Source: Pelistega ratti
Lineage (GTDB): Bacteria > Pseudomonadota > Gammaproteobacteria > Burkholderiales > Burkholderiaceae_B
Assembly (NCBI RefSeq): GCF_009833965.1
Contig: NZ_CP047165.1
Location: 496,001 to 560,000, forward strand
DNA: 64,000 nucleotides
Direction of reading: 5' to 3'
Shown here: piece after piece, positions 56,191 through 64,000 of the stretch
Layout of the letters: each line of letters opens with the position of its first letter
How positions within the stretch are numbered: the first letter of the stretch is position 1
The notes under the pieces: generated by a model
The model's database searches: none
What the model saw: the letters and a program-made list of their open reading frames with translations, nothing else
Told to the model about the DNA's origin: nothing
Program-made: the position numbers and the translations under genes

Positions 56191-59100
56191 TTACACTACC
56201 TGAATATTTGCCTGCACATACACTAGTGTATCGTCTTGGTGGTTAAATTCATAACCCTCATAACGTACACCGTCTTTTATGGTAGAACCCACTTTGTGCC
56301 AGCTTCCTTTATTACCTTCTCTCAAGTTAGCACGAGCTGGGCTGACATTACCAAAGTCCACTTTGTCATCAAAGCCACCTTTAACAAATACTGTCGTACG
56401 ATCAGCACGTGCAGCATCTGAAGTAACTCGTAATGTGTTGCTACCAGAGCCTGAAATGTCAATGGTTTCTACTTCAATAAAGTCTTTTAAGTGTAAAACA
56501 GCGTTTTTACCCGTGATTTTAACGGTATCATGGCCAGAACCACCATTGATTTTACCTGTACCTTGTACATAGGTAACAGAGTCATCACCTGCACCTAGTT
56601 CCATCTTACCGTTAAAGCGACCACCAATTTCTACGATGTCTTTACCTTTGCCACCATAGATTTTGGCACCCGGATCAACATTCACCGCAATGCGTAGATG
56701 ATTAACATCAAAAACGCTGTCGGTATTGTGATCGTTACCGAGGCTACGACCTGTACCATCTTGGTAAGTATGTAAATAAACCGCTGGCATTGGTTTACCA
56801 CTACCTAAATCAATAATCGTACTACCCACTAAGCTACCGCCACCTAAAGCACCAAAACCAATATTGATGTTGTCACTACCACTACCACCAGAAATGATAG
56901 AGTTATGGATACTACCACCAATATTGATAATATCATCACCTGACTCACCAAAAATAGCAGAAACTGCTTGATTTTGATTGCTTGATGCTCCCGCTGTATT
57001 AACAGCTGAAGTTACTTTTAAGCGGATATCCACTTGGTCATTACCTTCACCAAGGTAAATACGAGTTTGTTGATTTTCATCACCACGGATACGTACATAG
57101 TCATTACCTGCGCCCATATCAATCGTAGAAATACTCTTATTACCATCTGTTTTTAGACCATATTGGGTATTGTTATCCCCCCAGTTAGATACACTGCCAG
57201 CCTGACCTTTACGGAATTCTTGACCGTTAGCATAGTAACCGATAAAGACTTTATCATCACCATCTGTGGTAGTGTAAGCGTCTGCCCCTTTAGGTACGGT
57301 AAAGCTCACATCTGCTGAACCGTTTTTAGACCCTGATTTACTAACACCATAGTATAAAGTGAGATCACCGTTTAAGGCACGTAACTCAATAGTTTGACCC
57401 TTAGGAGCAACAGGTTCTACTGGTTTAACAGGTTCTACTGGCTTAATTGGCGCTACTGGTCTAGCGGGTTCTACAGGATTAATCGGTTCAACTGGTTTGA
57501 TCGGTTCTACAGGTTTAACCGGCTCAACTGGTTTAGCTGGTTCTACAGGATTAATAGGCTCTACAGGTTTTGTTGTATCAACTAATTTGTTATATACAAA
57601 TTTCTCGGCTTCTTCTCGTGTTAATGGATCAACGGGTTTATCTTTACCGCCAACACCTATCCAGAAGTGTCTTCCACCACCAATACCACTATGGAAATAC
57701 CCTGGTTTTACTGTTTGAACACTAAATTTCACCGCATTTGAAATTTCTGCACTATTACCTACTGTATCGGTTGTCGTTAATACGGCTGATACAAGTTTAT
57801 CGGCATCTTGTGCTAACTTACTACCGTGAACAGTCGCACTAAAGTTACCCTCTACATCCACTTGGCGAGTATAGTAAGTATCTTTATCTAAGAAAATACG
57901 AACTTGATCACCCTCATTAAATTCACCACTCACTTTACCTGAAATGGTGTATTCACGATCTTTGCGAACGCTACCGATTTCATTAAGCTGTATTTGTGCA
58001 TCTACAGTCGTATCAACACCATATTGTTTATCGGTACGAATAGTACCGGTATTGCCTGCTGCATCCGTGGTGGTTAATACGGCATAAACCGTTTTATCTG
58101 CATCATTGACTAAGGAATCCGCTGATACCTCTGTGGCAAAACGACCATTTTCATCCACATAGCGTGTATAGAAAGTATTTTCATCAACAAAAATACGCAC
58201 TTGATCGCCTGTGTTAAACTCACCACGCACTTGACCAGAAACCGTTACGGTACCTTGTGCTTCTGCGGCATTAATCACGTTATCTGCCGTGATGTTGTCT
58301 AAAGATAATTGGGTGGTTTCTGCATTTGGTGCAACGGTATCTACGCCATATTGTTTTTCTGCACGGATTGTTCCTGTGTTGCCTGCCGCATCTGTGGTAG
58401 TTAATACCGCATAAACGGTTTTATCTGCATCATTGATGAGCATATTTGCCGGTACTTCTGCTGAGAAACGACCGTTTTCATCCACATAGCGTGTATAGAA
58501 AGTATTTTCATCAAGGAAAATACGCACTTGATCGCCTGTGTTAAACTCACCACGCACTTGACCTGAAACAGTCACACTGCCTTGTGCTTCTTGGGCATTA
58601 ATCACGTTATCTGCTGTGATATTGTCTAGGGAAATACGGGTGCTATCAGCATTAGGGGCTACGGTATCAACGGCATATTGTTTCTCACCACGGATAGTGC
58701 CGGTATTGCCTGCCGCATCCGTGGTGGTTAATACCGCATAAACGGTTTTATCCGCATCATTGACTAATTGACTTGCTGGTACAGTTGCTTGGAAGTAACC
58801 GTTTTCATCTACATAGCGAGTATAGAAAGTATTTTCATCAACAAAAATACGCACTTGATCGCCTGTGTTAAACTCACCACGCACTTGACCTGAAATCACC
58901 ACATTACCTTGTGCTTCTTGGGCATTAATTACGTTATCTGCTGTGATATTGTCTAGGGAAATACGGGTGCTATCAGCATTAGGGGCTACGGTATCAACGG
59001 CATATTGTTTCTCACCACGGATAGTGCCGGTATTGCCTGCCGCATCCGTGGTGGTTAATACCGCATAAACGGTTTTATCCGCATCATTGACTAATTGACT

Positions 59101-60276
59101 TGCTGGTACAGTTGCTTGGAAGTAACCGTTTTCATCCACATAGCGAGTATAGAAAGTATTTTCATCAACAAAAATACGCACTTGATCGCCTGTGTTAAAC
59201 TCACCACGCACTTGACCTGAAATCACCACATTACCTTGTGCTTCTTGGGCATTAATCACGTTATCTGGAGTGATATTGTCTAATGTAATCGTAGCAGTCT
59301 TAGCATTAGGTGCTATCGTGTCAACAGAATATGTTTTTTCCGCTTCAAAAATAAAAGGTTTGGTATTTTTGTAAGCAACCAATACCGCCTTGATAGTCTT
59401 ATCTGCATCATTGACTAATTGTCTAGTTGGTATAGATGCAAAGAAATTACCTTCCGCATCAACGGTACGGGTGTAGTAAGTATCGTCATCAAGGAAAATA
59501 CGCACATGATCGCTCTCCTTAAAATCACCTTTAACTTTACCGCTAATACGGGTATAGTTTTCTTGTGCTTCTTCGGCATTAATCACATTGTCTTCTGTTA
59601 CATTATATAATTCAATCGTTACTTCTGGATCTTTCTCATGTAAAAGATAAACTTGCTCTTTTACTGCAGAACCATTACCGTGTTTATCAACAACGTAAGC
59701 AGATACCAGTAACTCACTATTCTCACCACCTTCTGGAACCTCCATTTTGACTTCAATTTGATCTTGTTGATAGCGATCTCTATCTAATGGTATAGAGATA
59801 CCTTCACCTTGATTGGTTTCAACCACCAGTTCATCAGTTGGCAACAGCCCTTTTGGTAGTGTTACGGTAATAGTTACCTTACCCTCTGCATCAATTTCAT
59901 CTGGGGTTAAAAGATCGTCTCCATTACCGATCACCACAGCTGCTGGTTGTTTGGTTTTATCAGCACGAGCAACTGTATCAATGTAAATATTCTCATTACC
60001 AGGGCTTTTGGGACGTTTTAGATCATAAGTCACTGCAATTTTTTCACCCGGAACAGGAGCATCAAAGCCAAAGACAAGAGTTTTACCTATATCCTCTTTT
60101 TGTAGGCGATAATGAATTGGGGTCCCCTCTGTACTTGAGTTACGTTCACCTGTTCCCTCATAATAGGGGCGAATAGTTAACCGATCGCCTAAACGAAATA
60201 ACCCTTGCTTAACTTCTAAGGTAATTTTAGCGATTTGCTTTGGGTTGGTTACATCACTTGCATAAATAATTGTCAT
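56191..60276 (-). CDS. Giant surface/secreted protein with Ig-like repeats and an acidic C-terminal repeat module
   Basis: About 1361 residues from the ATG at 60276, which has GAGG six bases upstream; the frame opens 18 codons earlier with a Phe-rich stretch that is not a convincing signal peptide. The order is: N-terminal beta-rich region (1-210), seven Ig-like repeats of about 109 residues (about 214-854; pattern [10 protein letters not shown]...[32 protein letters not shown]), a Pro-Val-Glu-Pro hinge (about 900-957), and an acidic Gly/Asp/Asn-rich module resembling RTX repeats (957-1361). Lack of a Sec signal and the acidic repeats suggest type I secretion of an adhesin; no transporter genes are in view. 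The C-terminal module is shared with the next gene. Confidence 0.8.
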   Translation of the reverse strand: MTIIYASDVTNPKQIAKITLEVKQGLFRLGDRLTIRPYYEGTGERNSSTEGTPIHYRLQKEDIGKTLVFGFDAPVPGEKIAVTYDLKRPKSPGNENIYIDTVARADKTKQPAAVVIGNGDDLLTPDEIDAEGKVTITVTLPKGLLPTDELVVETNQGEGISIPLDRDRYQQDQIEVKMEVPEGGENSELLVSAYVVDKHGNGSAVKEQVYLLHEKDPEVTIELYNVTEDNVINAEEAQENYTRISGKVKGDFKESDHVRIFLDDDTYYTRTVDAEGNFFASIPTRQLVNDADKTIKAVLVAYKNTKPFIFEAEKTYSVDTIAPNAKTATITLDNITPDNVINAQEAQGNVVISGQVRGEFNTGDQVRIFVDENTFYTRYVDENGYFQATVPASQLVNDADKTVYAVLTTTDAAGNTGTIRGEKQYAVDTVAPNADSTRISLDNITADNVINAQEAQGNVVISGQVRGEFNTGDQVRIFVDENTFYTRYVDENGYFQATVPASQLVNDADKTVYAVLTTTDAAGNTGTIRGEKQYAVDTVAPNADSTRISLDNITADNVINAQEAQGSVTVSGQVRGEFNTGDQVRIFLDENTFYTRYVDENGRFSAEVPANMLINDADKTVYAVLTTTDAAGNTGTIRAEKQYGVDTVAPNAETTQLSLDNITADNVINAAEAQGTVTVSGQVRGEFNTGDQVRIFVDENTFYTRYVDENGRFATEVSADSLVNDADKTVYAVLTTTDAAGNTGTIRTDKQYGVDTTVDAQIQLNEIGSVRKDREYTISGKVSGEFNEGDQVRIFLDKDTYYTRQVDVEGNFSATVHGSKLAQDADKLVSAVLTTTDTVGNSAEISNAVKFSVQTVKPGYFHSGIGGGRHFWIGVGGKDKPVDPLTREEAEKFVYNKLVDTTKPVEPINPVEPAKPVEPVKPVEPIKPVEPINPVEPARPVAPIKPVEPVKPVEPVAPKGQTIELRALNGDLTLYYGVSKSGSKNGSADVSFTVPKGADAYTTTDGDDKVFIGYYANGQEFRKGQAGSVSNWGDNNTQYGLKTDGNKSISTIDMGAGNDYVRIRGDENQQTRIYLGEGNDQVDIRLKVTSAVNTAGASSNQNQAVSAIFGESGDDIINIGGSIHNSIISGGSGSDNINIGFGALGGGSLVGSTIIDLGSGKPMPAVYLHTYQDGTGRSLGNDHNTDSVFDVNHLRIAVNVDPGAKIYGGKGKDIVEIGGRFNGKMELGAGDDSVTYVQGTGKINGGSGHDTVKITGKNAVLHLKDFIEVETIDISGSGSNTLRVTSDAARADRTTVFVKGGFDDKVDFGNVSPARANLREGNKGSWHKVGSTIKDGVRYEGYEFNHQDDTLVYVQANIQVV
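57405..57575 (-). repeat. Pro-Val-Glu-Pro hinge repeats
   Basis: About 18-bp units encode VEPxKP/VEPxNP hexapeptides, a rigid spacer between the Ig-like stalk and the C-terminal module. Confidence 0.85.
57715..59635 (-). repeat. 327-bp tandem repeats encoding Ig-like domains
   Basis: Seven copies of a unit of about 109 codons. Two central copies are almost identical in DNA (the same 20-base string recurs at 58621 and 58948, exactly 327 bp apart), while the outer ones have diverged. Recombination between the central copies could change stalk length. Confidence 0.9.
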
Positions 60277-60655
60277 ACAATCCTCATTAAAAAACAAAAA
60301 TAAAAAAATAAAAAATGATACCAAACGCACATCATATACCCCTTAACACATTTATCTATAAAGGGATAATGATGTCGATAACATGACTATCTGTTTAGCA
60401 TCTTATGGTAATAATGGCTGATAAGTATCAATTGACATTAATACCCATAAACCACCTCAATACCTCAAATATATCTATCGCCTAAAACGGTACTGATTTC
60501 AGCAAAATGCATGATACAGATACACATAAGGTATCCGTACCATTAACGCTCTTTGCCGTATCATGGCTTTAGGTGCTTGATACATTAGGTTTACTACATC
60601 ACAAGTTAAGACTTGCTTTTTTTGACCGCTTATCACAACAGCATAAGCAATCTTG
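60277..60655. other. Intergenic stretch between the two giant repeat genes
   Basis: No credible gene; a 60-codon minus-strand frame at 60499-60681 has no ribosome binding site and overlaps the terminator. It should contain the promoter of the gene starting at 60276, but no clear box could be chosen. Confidence 0.4.
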
Positions 60656-60688
60656 CTATAAAAGAGGTGAATGAGATTCACCCCCTTT
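60656..60688 (-). terminator. Terminator of the second giant repeat gene
   Basis: On the minus strand GGTGAAT-CTC-ATTCACC with an AAAG/CTTT extension is followed by a short T run, 35 nt after the stop. The two giant genes therefore probably form separate transcripts. Confidence 0.65.
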
Positions 60689-60722
60689 ATTCACTCTATT
60701 GTCGAATCGCTTTATTTAATCA

Positions 60723-63700
60723 TTAAATGACTTCGACTCCTTGTTGAATATAGATCGTTGATGAGCCATCACCTAGAGACCATGTGTCGTAGCTAATGCC
60801 ATCTTTCTCAACAGTAGCCCCTTTCGACCATGTTTTGGCAGCAGTTGAAATGAGAGTTTCTCCTAACCCATTAGGGGTCAATTGATAACCGATATTCACT
60901 TTATCGTCTGCACCACCTTTAATATAAATAGGATCTGCGGATTTATTTACATTAGCGGCATTTACATTCGTTAAAGTATTTGCACCGCTGCCGTTAAGAT
61001 CAATGGTTTCAACATTTAGAATGTTTGCGAAGTTAATGGTTCTGCCCGCACCTGTAACAGTAAGCGTATCATTACCTTCACCGCCATTAAATGTACCATT
61101 AAAGTCTCCACCAACGGTTACAGTATCGTTACCAGCACCAGTTTCGATTTTACTGTTACCGACAACATTACCTTCAATGGTAATTTGGTCATTACCATCA
61201 CCTGTTTTAATCGTACCGCCATCAGCAGCAGTACCTAGGTTATCCTTGATGGTTACCTTATTATCACCATTAGCAAGATCCATATCGCCAACATACGAAC
61301 CTTTTTCAATAGAAATAATATCTTTACCTGCACCACCGTAAATAGTTGAGCCATGACCTATTGTGTCGATAGTGCCAGTACCTGTTATTACTAAAACATT
61401 CTCATGTGTCGCTAAATCGGTATTGTTATCATTACCGAGGCTACGACCTGAACCATCTTGGTAAGTTGGTAGGTAGGTACTTGGCATTGTTCTACCGCTA
61501 CCTAGATCAATATCACCATTGGCAATACCACCTACTGTAACTGTATCGCTACCACTGCCGGTATAGAGATAGCCATTTGAATGAGTACCAATTTTAATCG
61601 TATCATCTCCTGCCTCAGCAAAAATATACGCATCCTTGATGTCTTTCGTATCAGCAAAATCATCACCTAACTCGTAGGTATCATTACCTTCACCAAGATA
61701 AAGTCTGGTTTTAGAAAGTTGTTTACCACGAATCTTAACAATATCATCACCTTTACCAGTATCAATAGTCGATAGTGATTTATCACCATCAGCTTTCTCT
61801 CTTGAGCTACCCGTATCGGCCCAGTTAGCAAAATTACCTGCTGTACTTGATGCTGCAGCATTTGAATAATAACCGATGTATAGTTTATCGCCACGGTCGG
61901 TCATAATAATGGCATCACCAAAGTCTTTAGCTCCATCTTTACCAGAGTCAGTACTCACTGTTTTTGCTGTATTAGATACGGCAAGTGTCTTGTTGTAGGT
62001 TTTCTCTAAATGAGAGGCTGATTCACCATACGCCAGTGACATATCACCATTTAAATGAGGTAATGCCACAGGGTTTGCATCTAAAATTAAACCAATCGCA
62101 CGTTCTCCACTATTATTGGCATTGTCTAATGCCCCTACGGTATATTTGTCATCCGTACTCGCTTGGATAGTAGCGATAACAGTTTCAGATCCTTCAAAGT
62201 TAAAGGTATCACTATCTTCTTCACGAATTGGATTAACGATAAAGCTTGCAGATGTTTGTCCTGCCGGTACTTTAACCTCAATCACTTTATAAGTAACGTC
62301 TTTAGTTTCATCACCTTCACCAATGGTTTCTGTTACCTCTTGTTGATTGATGATGTTTTCACCCGTAACCGTATAATCCTCTGCTGTGGCTTTACCGGTT
62401 AGTTTTACTTTCACCACCGTATCGGTTGCTTTCGGTTGATCGACACTAACAGTATAGGTTAGCCCTGTACTTGCTTGTGTATCTTCTTCCGTTGCTGGAT
62501 ACAGTACATCTTCCGTAATATCACCTTTAACAGTGATACTCACGGTTGGAGGTGTTTGTTCTACTTCTGCAATAGCTGCCTTGGTTGAGATATTCTCACC
62601 TAGTACATAGAAATTACCATTACCACCCGTTTTGCCTTGCGCTTCACCAAATTCAAATGCCGCTCTAGCAATCCTTGCTTCAATCACTTCTGTACCTTCG
62701 GTAGTATTATCTTCCTTAGGTGTTAAAGTAAAGTGAGCAGAATCCTCCCCTCTGAATACGGTAACGACAACAATAGATCCCTCCTGATCAACTCTTGCAC
62801 CATCATTAGTAGTCATACCGTTTGGATACCACTTCGCATTTGCACCTTCTTCAATGGTGTATTCATTGGTTGTTGCACCTGTTAATTGAATAGCGACTTT
62901 GTAGTCTTTCTGTGCCACTTCACTTAAACTAACGGTATAAGTGAGTTGACTTCCCACAAGCCCTTCATAAGCCGTTGCTAATTGTTCACCATTAACTTCT
63001 TTGGTGTCGTTAGCATTGACACTTAATTCAAGTATTGCTGGATTACCCGGTAGCTCTGCACTCGTATCTGCATAACCCAAACGATTTCTTACAGCAGATT
63101 CAGTTGCTTCACCGACATTACCCAGTGCATCGGTTAAAGTCACTTTTACATCAATTGCTCTACCACCAGTACGAGGAGCCGTTACAAGGACATCTACCGA
63201 ACCTTTCGCAATATCTATTGCATCTAAAACCTTACTGCCAGACTCTGCAAGAGTATGTGGTTCACTTAACTCATCAAAAATGTAGTTATCATCCTCGTCA
63301 TACCCAACTTCTCTGAAACCACCACTATTTACTTCATAGCTTAAGGTTTCCCCTACTTTGGCATCCTTCGGTAGATCAAAGGTAAGGCGCATTTTGCCTT
63401 CTTTATTGACTTCTCCTGAATAAATTTCTTGCTCAATATCATCAATCAAGTCTCTTTTTGAGCCAGAGAACATCTGCTGTAAATCCTCAGAGACCGACAC
63501 TGAAAAATAAACGCCATTATCTTCTGAGTCTAAATGCTCTTTAAAGTAGTCAGGTCCACCAATGGTAATACCGATCGCTGCTGAGGTATCTCGGGTCGCT
63601 TCTGCTTTACCTGCTGTACTCATCACTGATGCATCATCTGCTGCGGTTATGGTCGCAGACACGTTGAGTTTTGCTCCATCTGCTGGGGCAGTTACAGACT

Positions 63701-64000
63701 GCGTAATGGTTTGACCAATATCGGCTGCTTGTACTGTATAGGTAATTGGCGCAGTATCTGTATTAGTCGTTAGTGTTAAGGTATCGCCAGCTTGTGCATC
63801 AGCAGGAATAGCGATTTTAACGCTAACTTTTTCAACCGCACTTTCACCGCTACCGGTAGTTGTGATCTCATCTTTGGTGAGGTATTCCACATTATCACCA
63901 TAAGGTGAATCTTCTTTTGTACCAATGATTACGGTTGGTGCAGAACGACCTGATCCAACTTCGTATGGTTTTGGTGCTGATACGATGTCACCTTTGTTGC
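60723..64000 (-). CDS. Giant surface/secreted protein with Calx-beta-like domains, N-terminus outside the window
   Basis: The frame is open from the window edge to 60723, giving at least 1091 residues; a GTG at 63890 is internal, since the reading frame upstream of it encodes matching sequence. From the N-terminal side: Ig-like/beta-sandwich regions, two or more Calx-beta-like domains (about 62100-63030; TVSVDQPKATDTVVKVKLTGKATAEDYTV, VPAGQTSASFIVNPI), then the C-terminal module (60723 to about 62070) shared with the neighbouring gene, including acidic GxGDDxV repeats. It ends GSSTIYIQQGVEVI, parallel to the neighbour's [13 protein letters not shown]. Probably an adhesin or biofilm-type protein exported by type I secretion. 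Confidence 0.8.
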   Translation of the reverse strand, partial: NKGDIVSAPKPYEVGSGRSAPTVIIGTKEDSPYGDNVEYLTKDEITTTGSGESAVEKVSVKIAIPADAQAGDTLTLTTNTDTAPITYTVQAADIGQTITQSVTAPADGAKLNVSATITAADDASVMSTAGKAEATRDTSAAIGITIGGPDYFKEHLDSEDNGVYFSVSVSEDLQQMFSGSKRDLIDDIEQEIYSGEVNKEGKMRLTFDLPKDAKVGETLSYEVNSGGFREVGYDEDDNYIFDELSEPHTLAESGSKVLDAIDIAKGSVDVLVTAPRTGGRAIDVKVTLTDALGNVGEATESAVRNRLGYADTSAELPGNPAILELSVNANDTKEVNGEQLATAYEGLVGSQLTYTVSLSEVAQKDYKVAIQLTGATTNEYTIEEGANAKWYPNGMTTNDGARVDQEGSIVVVTVFRGEDSAHFTLTPKEDNTTEGTEVIEARIARAAFEFGEAQGKTGGNGNFYVLGENISTKAAIAEVEQTPPTVSITVKGDITEDVLYPATEEDTQASTGLTYTVSVDQPKATDTVVKVKLTGKATAEDYTVTGENIINQQEVTETIGEGDETKDVTYKVIEVKVPAGQTSASFIVNPIREEDSDTFNFEGSETVIATIQASTDDKYTVGALDNANNSGERAIGLILDANPVALPHLNGDMSLAYGESASHLEKTYNKTLAVSNTAKTVSTDSGKDGAKDFGDAIIMTDRGDKLYIGYYSNAAASSTAGNFANWADTGSSREKADGDKSLSTIDTGKGDDIVKIRGKQLSKTRLYLGEGNDTYELGDDFADTKDIKDAYIFAEAGDDTIKIGTHSNGYLYTGSGSDTVTVGGIANGDIDLGSGRTMPSTYLPTYQDGSGRSLGNDNNTDLATHENVLVITGTGTIDTIGHGSTIYGGAGKDIISIEKGSYVGDMDLANGDNKVTIKDNLGTAADGGTIKTGDGNDQITIEGNVVGNSKIETGAGNDTVTVGGDFNGTFNGGEGNDTLTVTGAGRTINFANILNVETIDLNGSGANTLTNVNAANVNKSADPIYIKGGADDKVNIGYQLTPNGLGETLISTAAKTWSKGATVEKDGISYDTWSLGDGSSTIYIQQGVEVI

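Noticed and set aside
57394..57718. Plus-strand frames with collagen-like Gly-Ser-Thr-Gly or Trp-Phe-Tyr-Arg repeats
   Set aside because: They are antisense shadows of the Pro-Val-Glu-Pro repeat in the large minus-strand gene, with no ribosome binding site.
57715..59635. CRISPR-like periodic repeat
   Set aside because: The period is 327 bp and fully coding; there are no short repeats with unique spacers anywhere in the window.
60499..60681. 60-codon minus-strand frame between the giant genes
   Set aside because: No ribosome binding site, no recognisable protein features, and it overlaps the terminator of the neighbouring gene.
63887..63890. GTG at 63890 as the start of the last gene
   Set aside because: The frame stays open to the window edge and encodes beta-rich sequence of the same kind upstream, so the real start lies outside.

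Overview
The window looks like chromosome from an AT-rich betaproteobacterium of the order Burkholderiales, most like a low-GC member of the Alcaligenaceae. This rests on gene order and protein character, not on any search. The run ndk-rlmN-rodZ-ispG-hisS-yfgM-bamB-der-(hisC)-hfq-hflX-hflK-hflC, folC followed by a SPOR-domain gene, and an FHA-fused TadA all point that way. No rRNA, tRNA, CRISPR array, insertion sequence or prophage was seen.

Layout. 1-5.9 kb: SPOR protein (cut by the window edge), folC, cytochrome b561, aroC and a DUF2069 gene on the minus strand; a YihY/BrkB membrane protein and a CBS protein on the plus strand. 6.0-9.8 kb: eptA-pmrA-pmrB, a lipid A phosphoethanolamine and two-component operon behind an exact PmrA-box-like repeat, so it is probably autoregulated. 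9.8-13.5 kb: nrdA-nrdB-yfaE, class Ia ribonucleotide reductase with its cofactor-maintenance ferredoxin. 14.0-16.5 kb: a CoA-type Nudix hydrolase, rplS, and then a plus-strand gene for a small tail-anchored membrane protein. That gene sits behind a near-consensus LexA (SOS) operator and a strongly structured leader of about 200 nt.

16.7-25.8 kb: a Tad/Flp pilus operon on the minus strand, in transcription order flp, tadG-like, tadE-like, an exported protein, rcpC/cpaB, rcpA/cpaC, FHA-tadA, tadB, tadC, ending in tandem terminators. The TadE-like gene is split by a -1 frameshift exactly at a U UUU UUA heptamer. Genes for the prepilin peptidase (tadV), tadZ and tadD are not here. 26.1-28.5 kb: three exported Sel1-repeat genes; the middle one carries a recent 216-bp tandem duplication and a 1-nt deletion. 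28.5-30.1 kb: ung and a GST-like gene.

30.4-43.2 kb: the large minus-strand housekeeping block (HflKC membrane protease regulator, HflX, Hfq, histidine biosynthesis, ribosome assembly, outer-membrane assembly, isoprenoid synthesis, tRNA and rRNA modification). 43.5-50.2 kb: valS on plus; an 11-residue-repeat lipoprotein, asd and dadA on minus. 51.4-55.5 kb: a nitric oxide detoxification pair, norB (quinol-dependent NO reductase) divergent from norR, with a perfect sigma-54 promoter and three GGT-N7-ACC NorR sites between them. 55.5-56.1 kb: a small PH-like protein. 56.2-64.0 kb: two adjacent giant surface/secreted repeat proteins. One has 109-residue Ig-like repeats and a Pro-Val-Glu hinge; the other has Calx-beta-like domains. 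They share a C-terminal acidic-repeat module, and the second runs off the window.

Most novel candidates: the SOS-box plus structured-leader membrane protein at 15.45-16.03 kb, the frameshift in tadE at 23.97 kb, and the shared C-terminal module of the two giant proteins.
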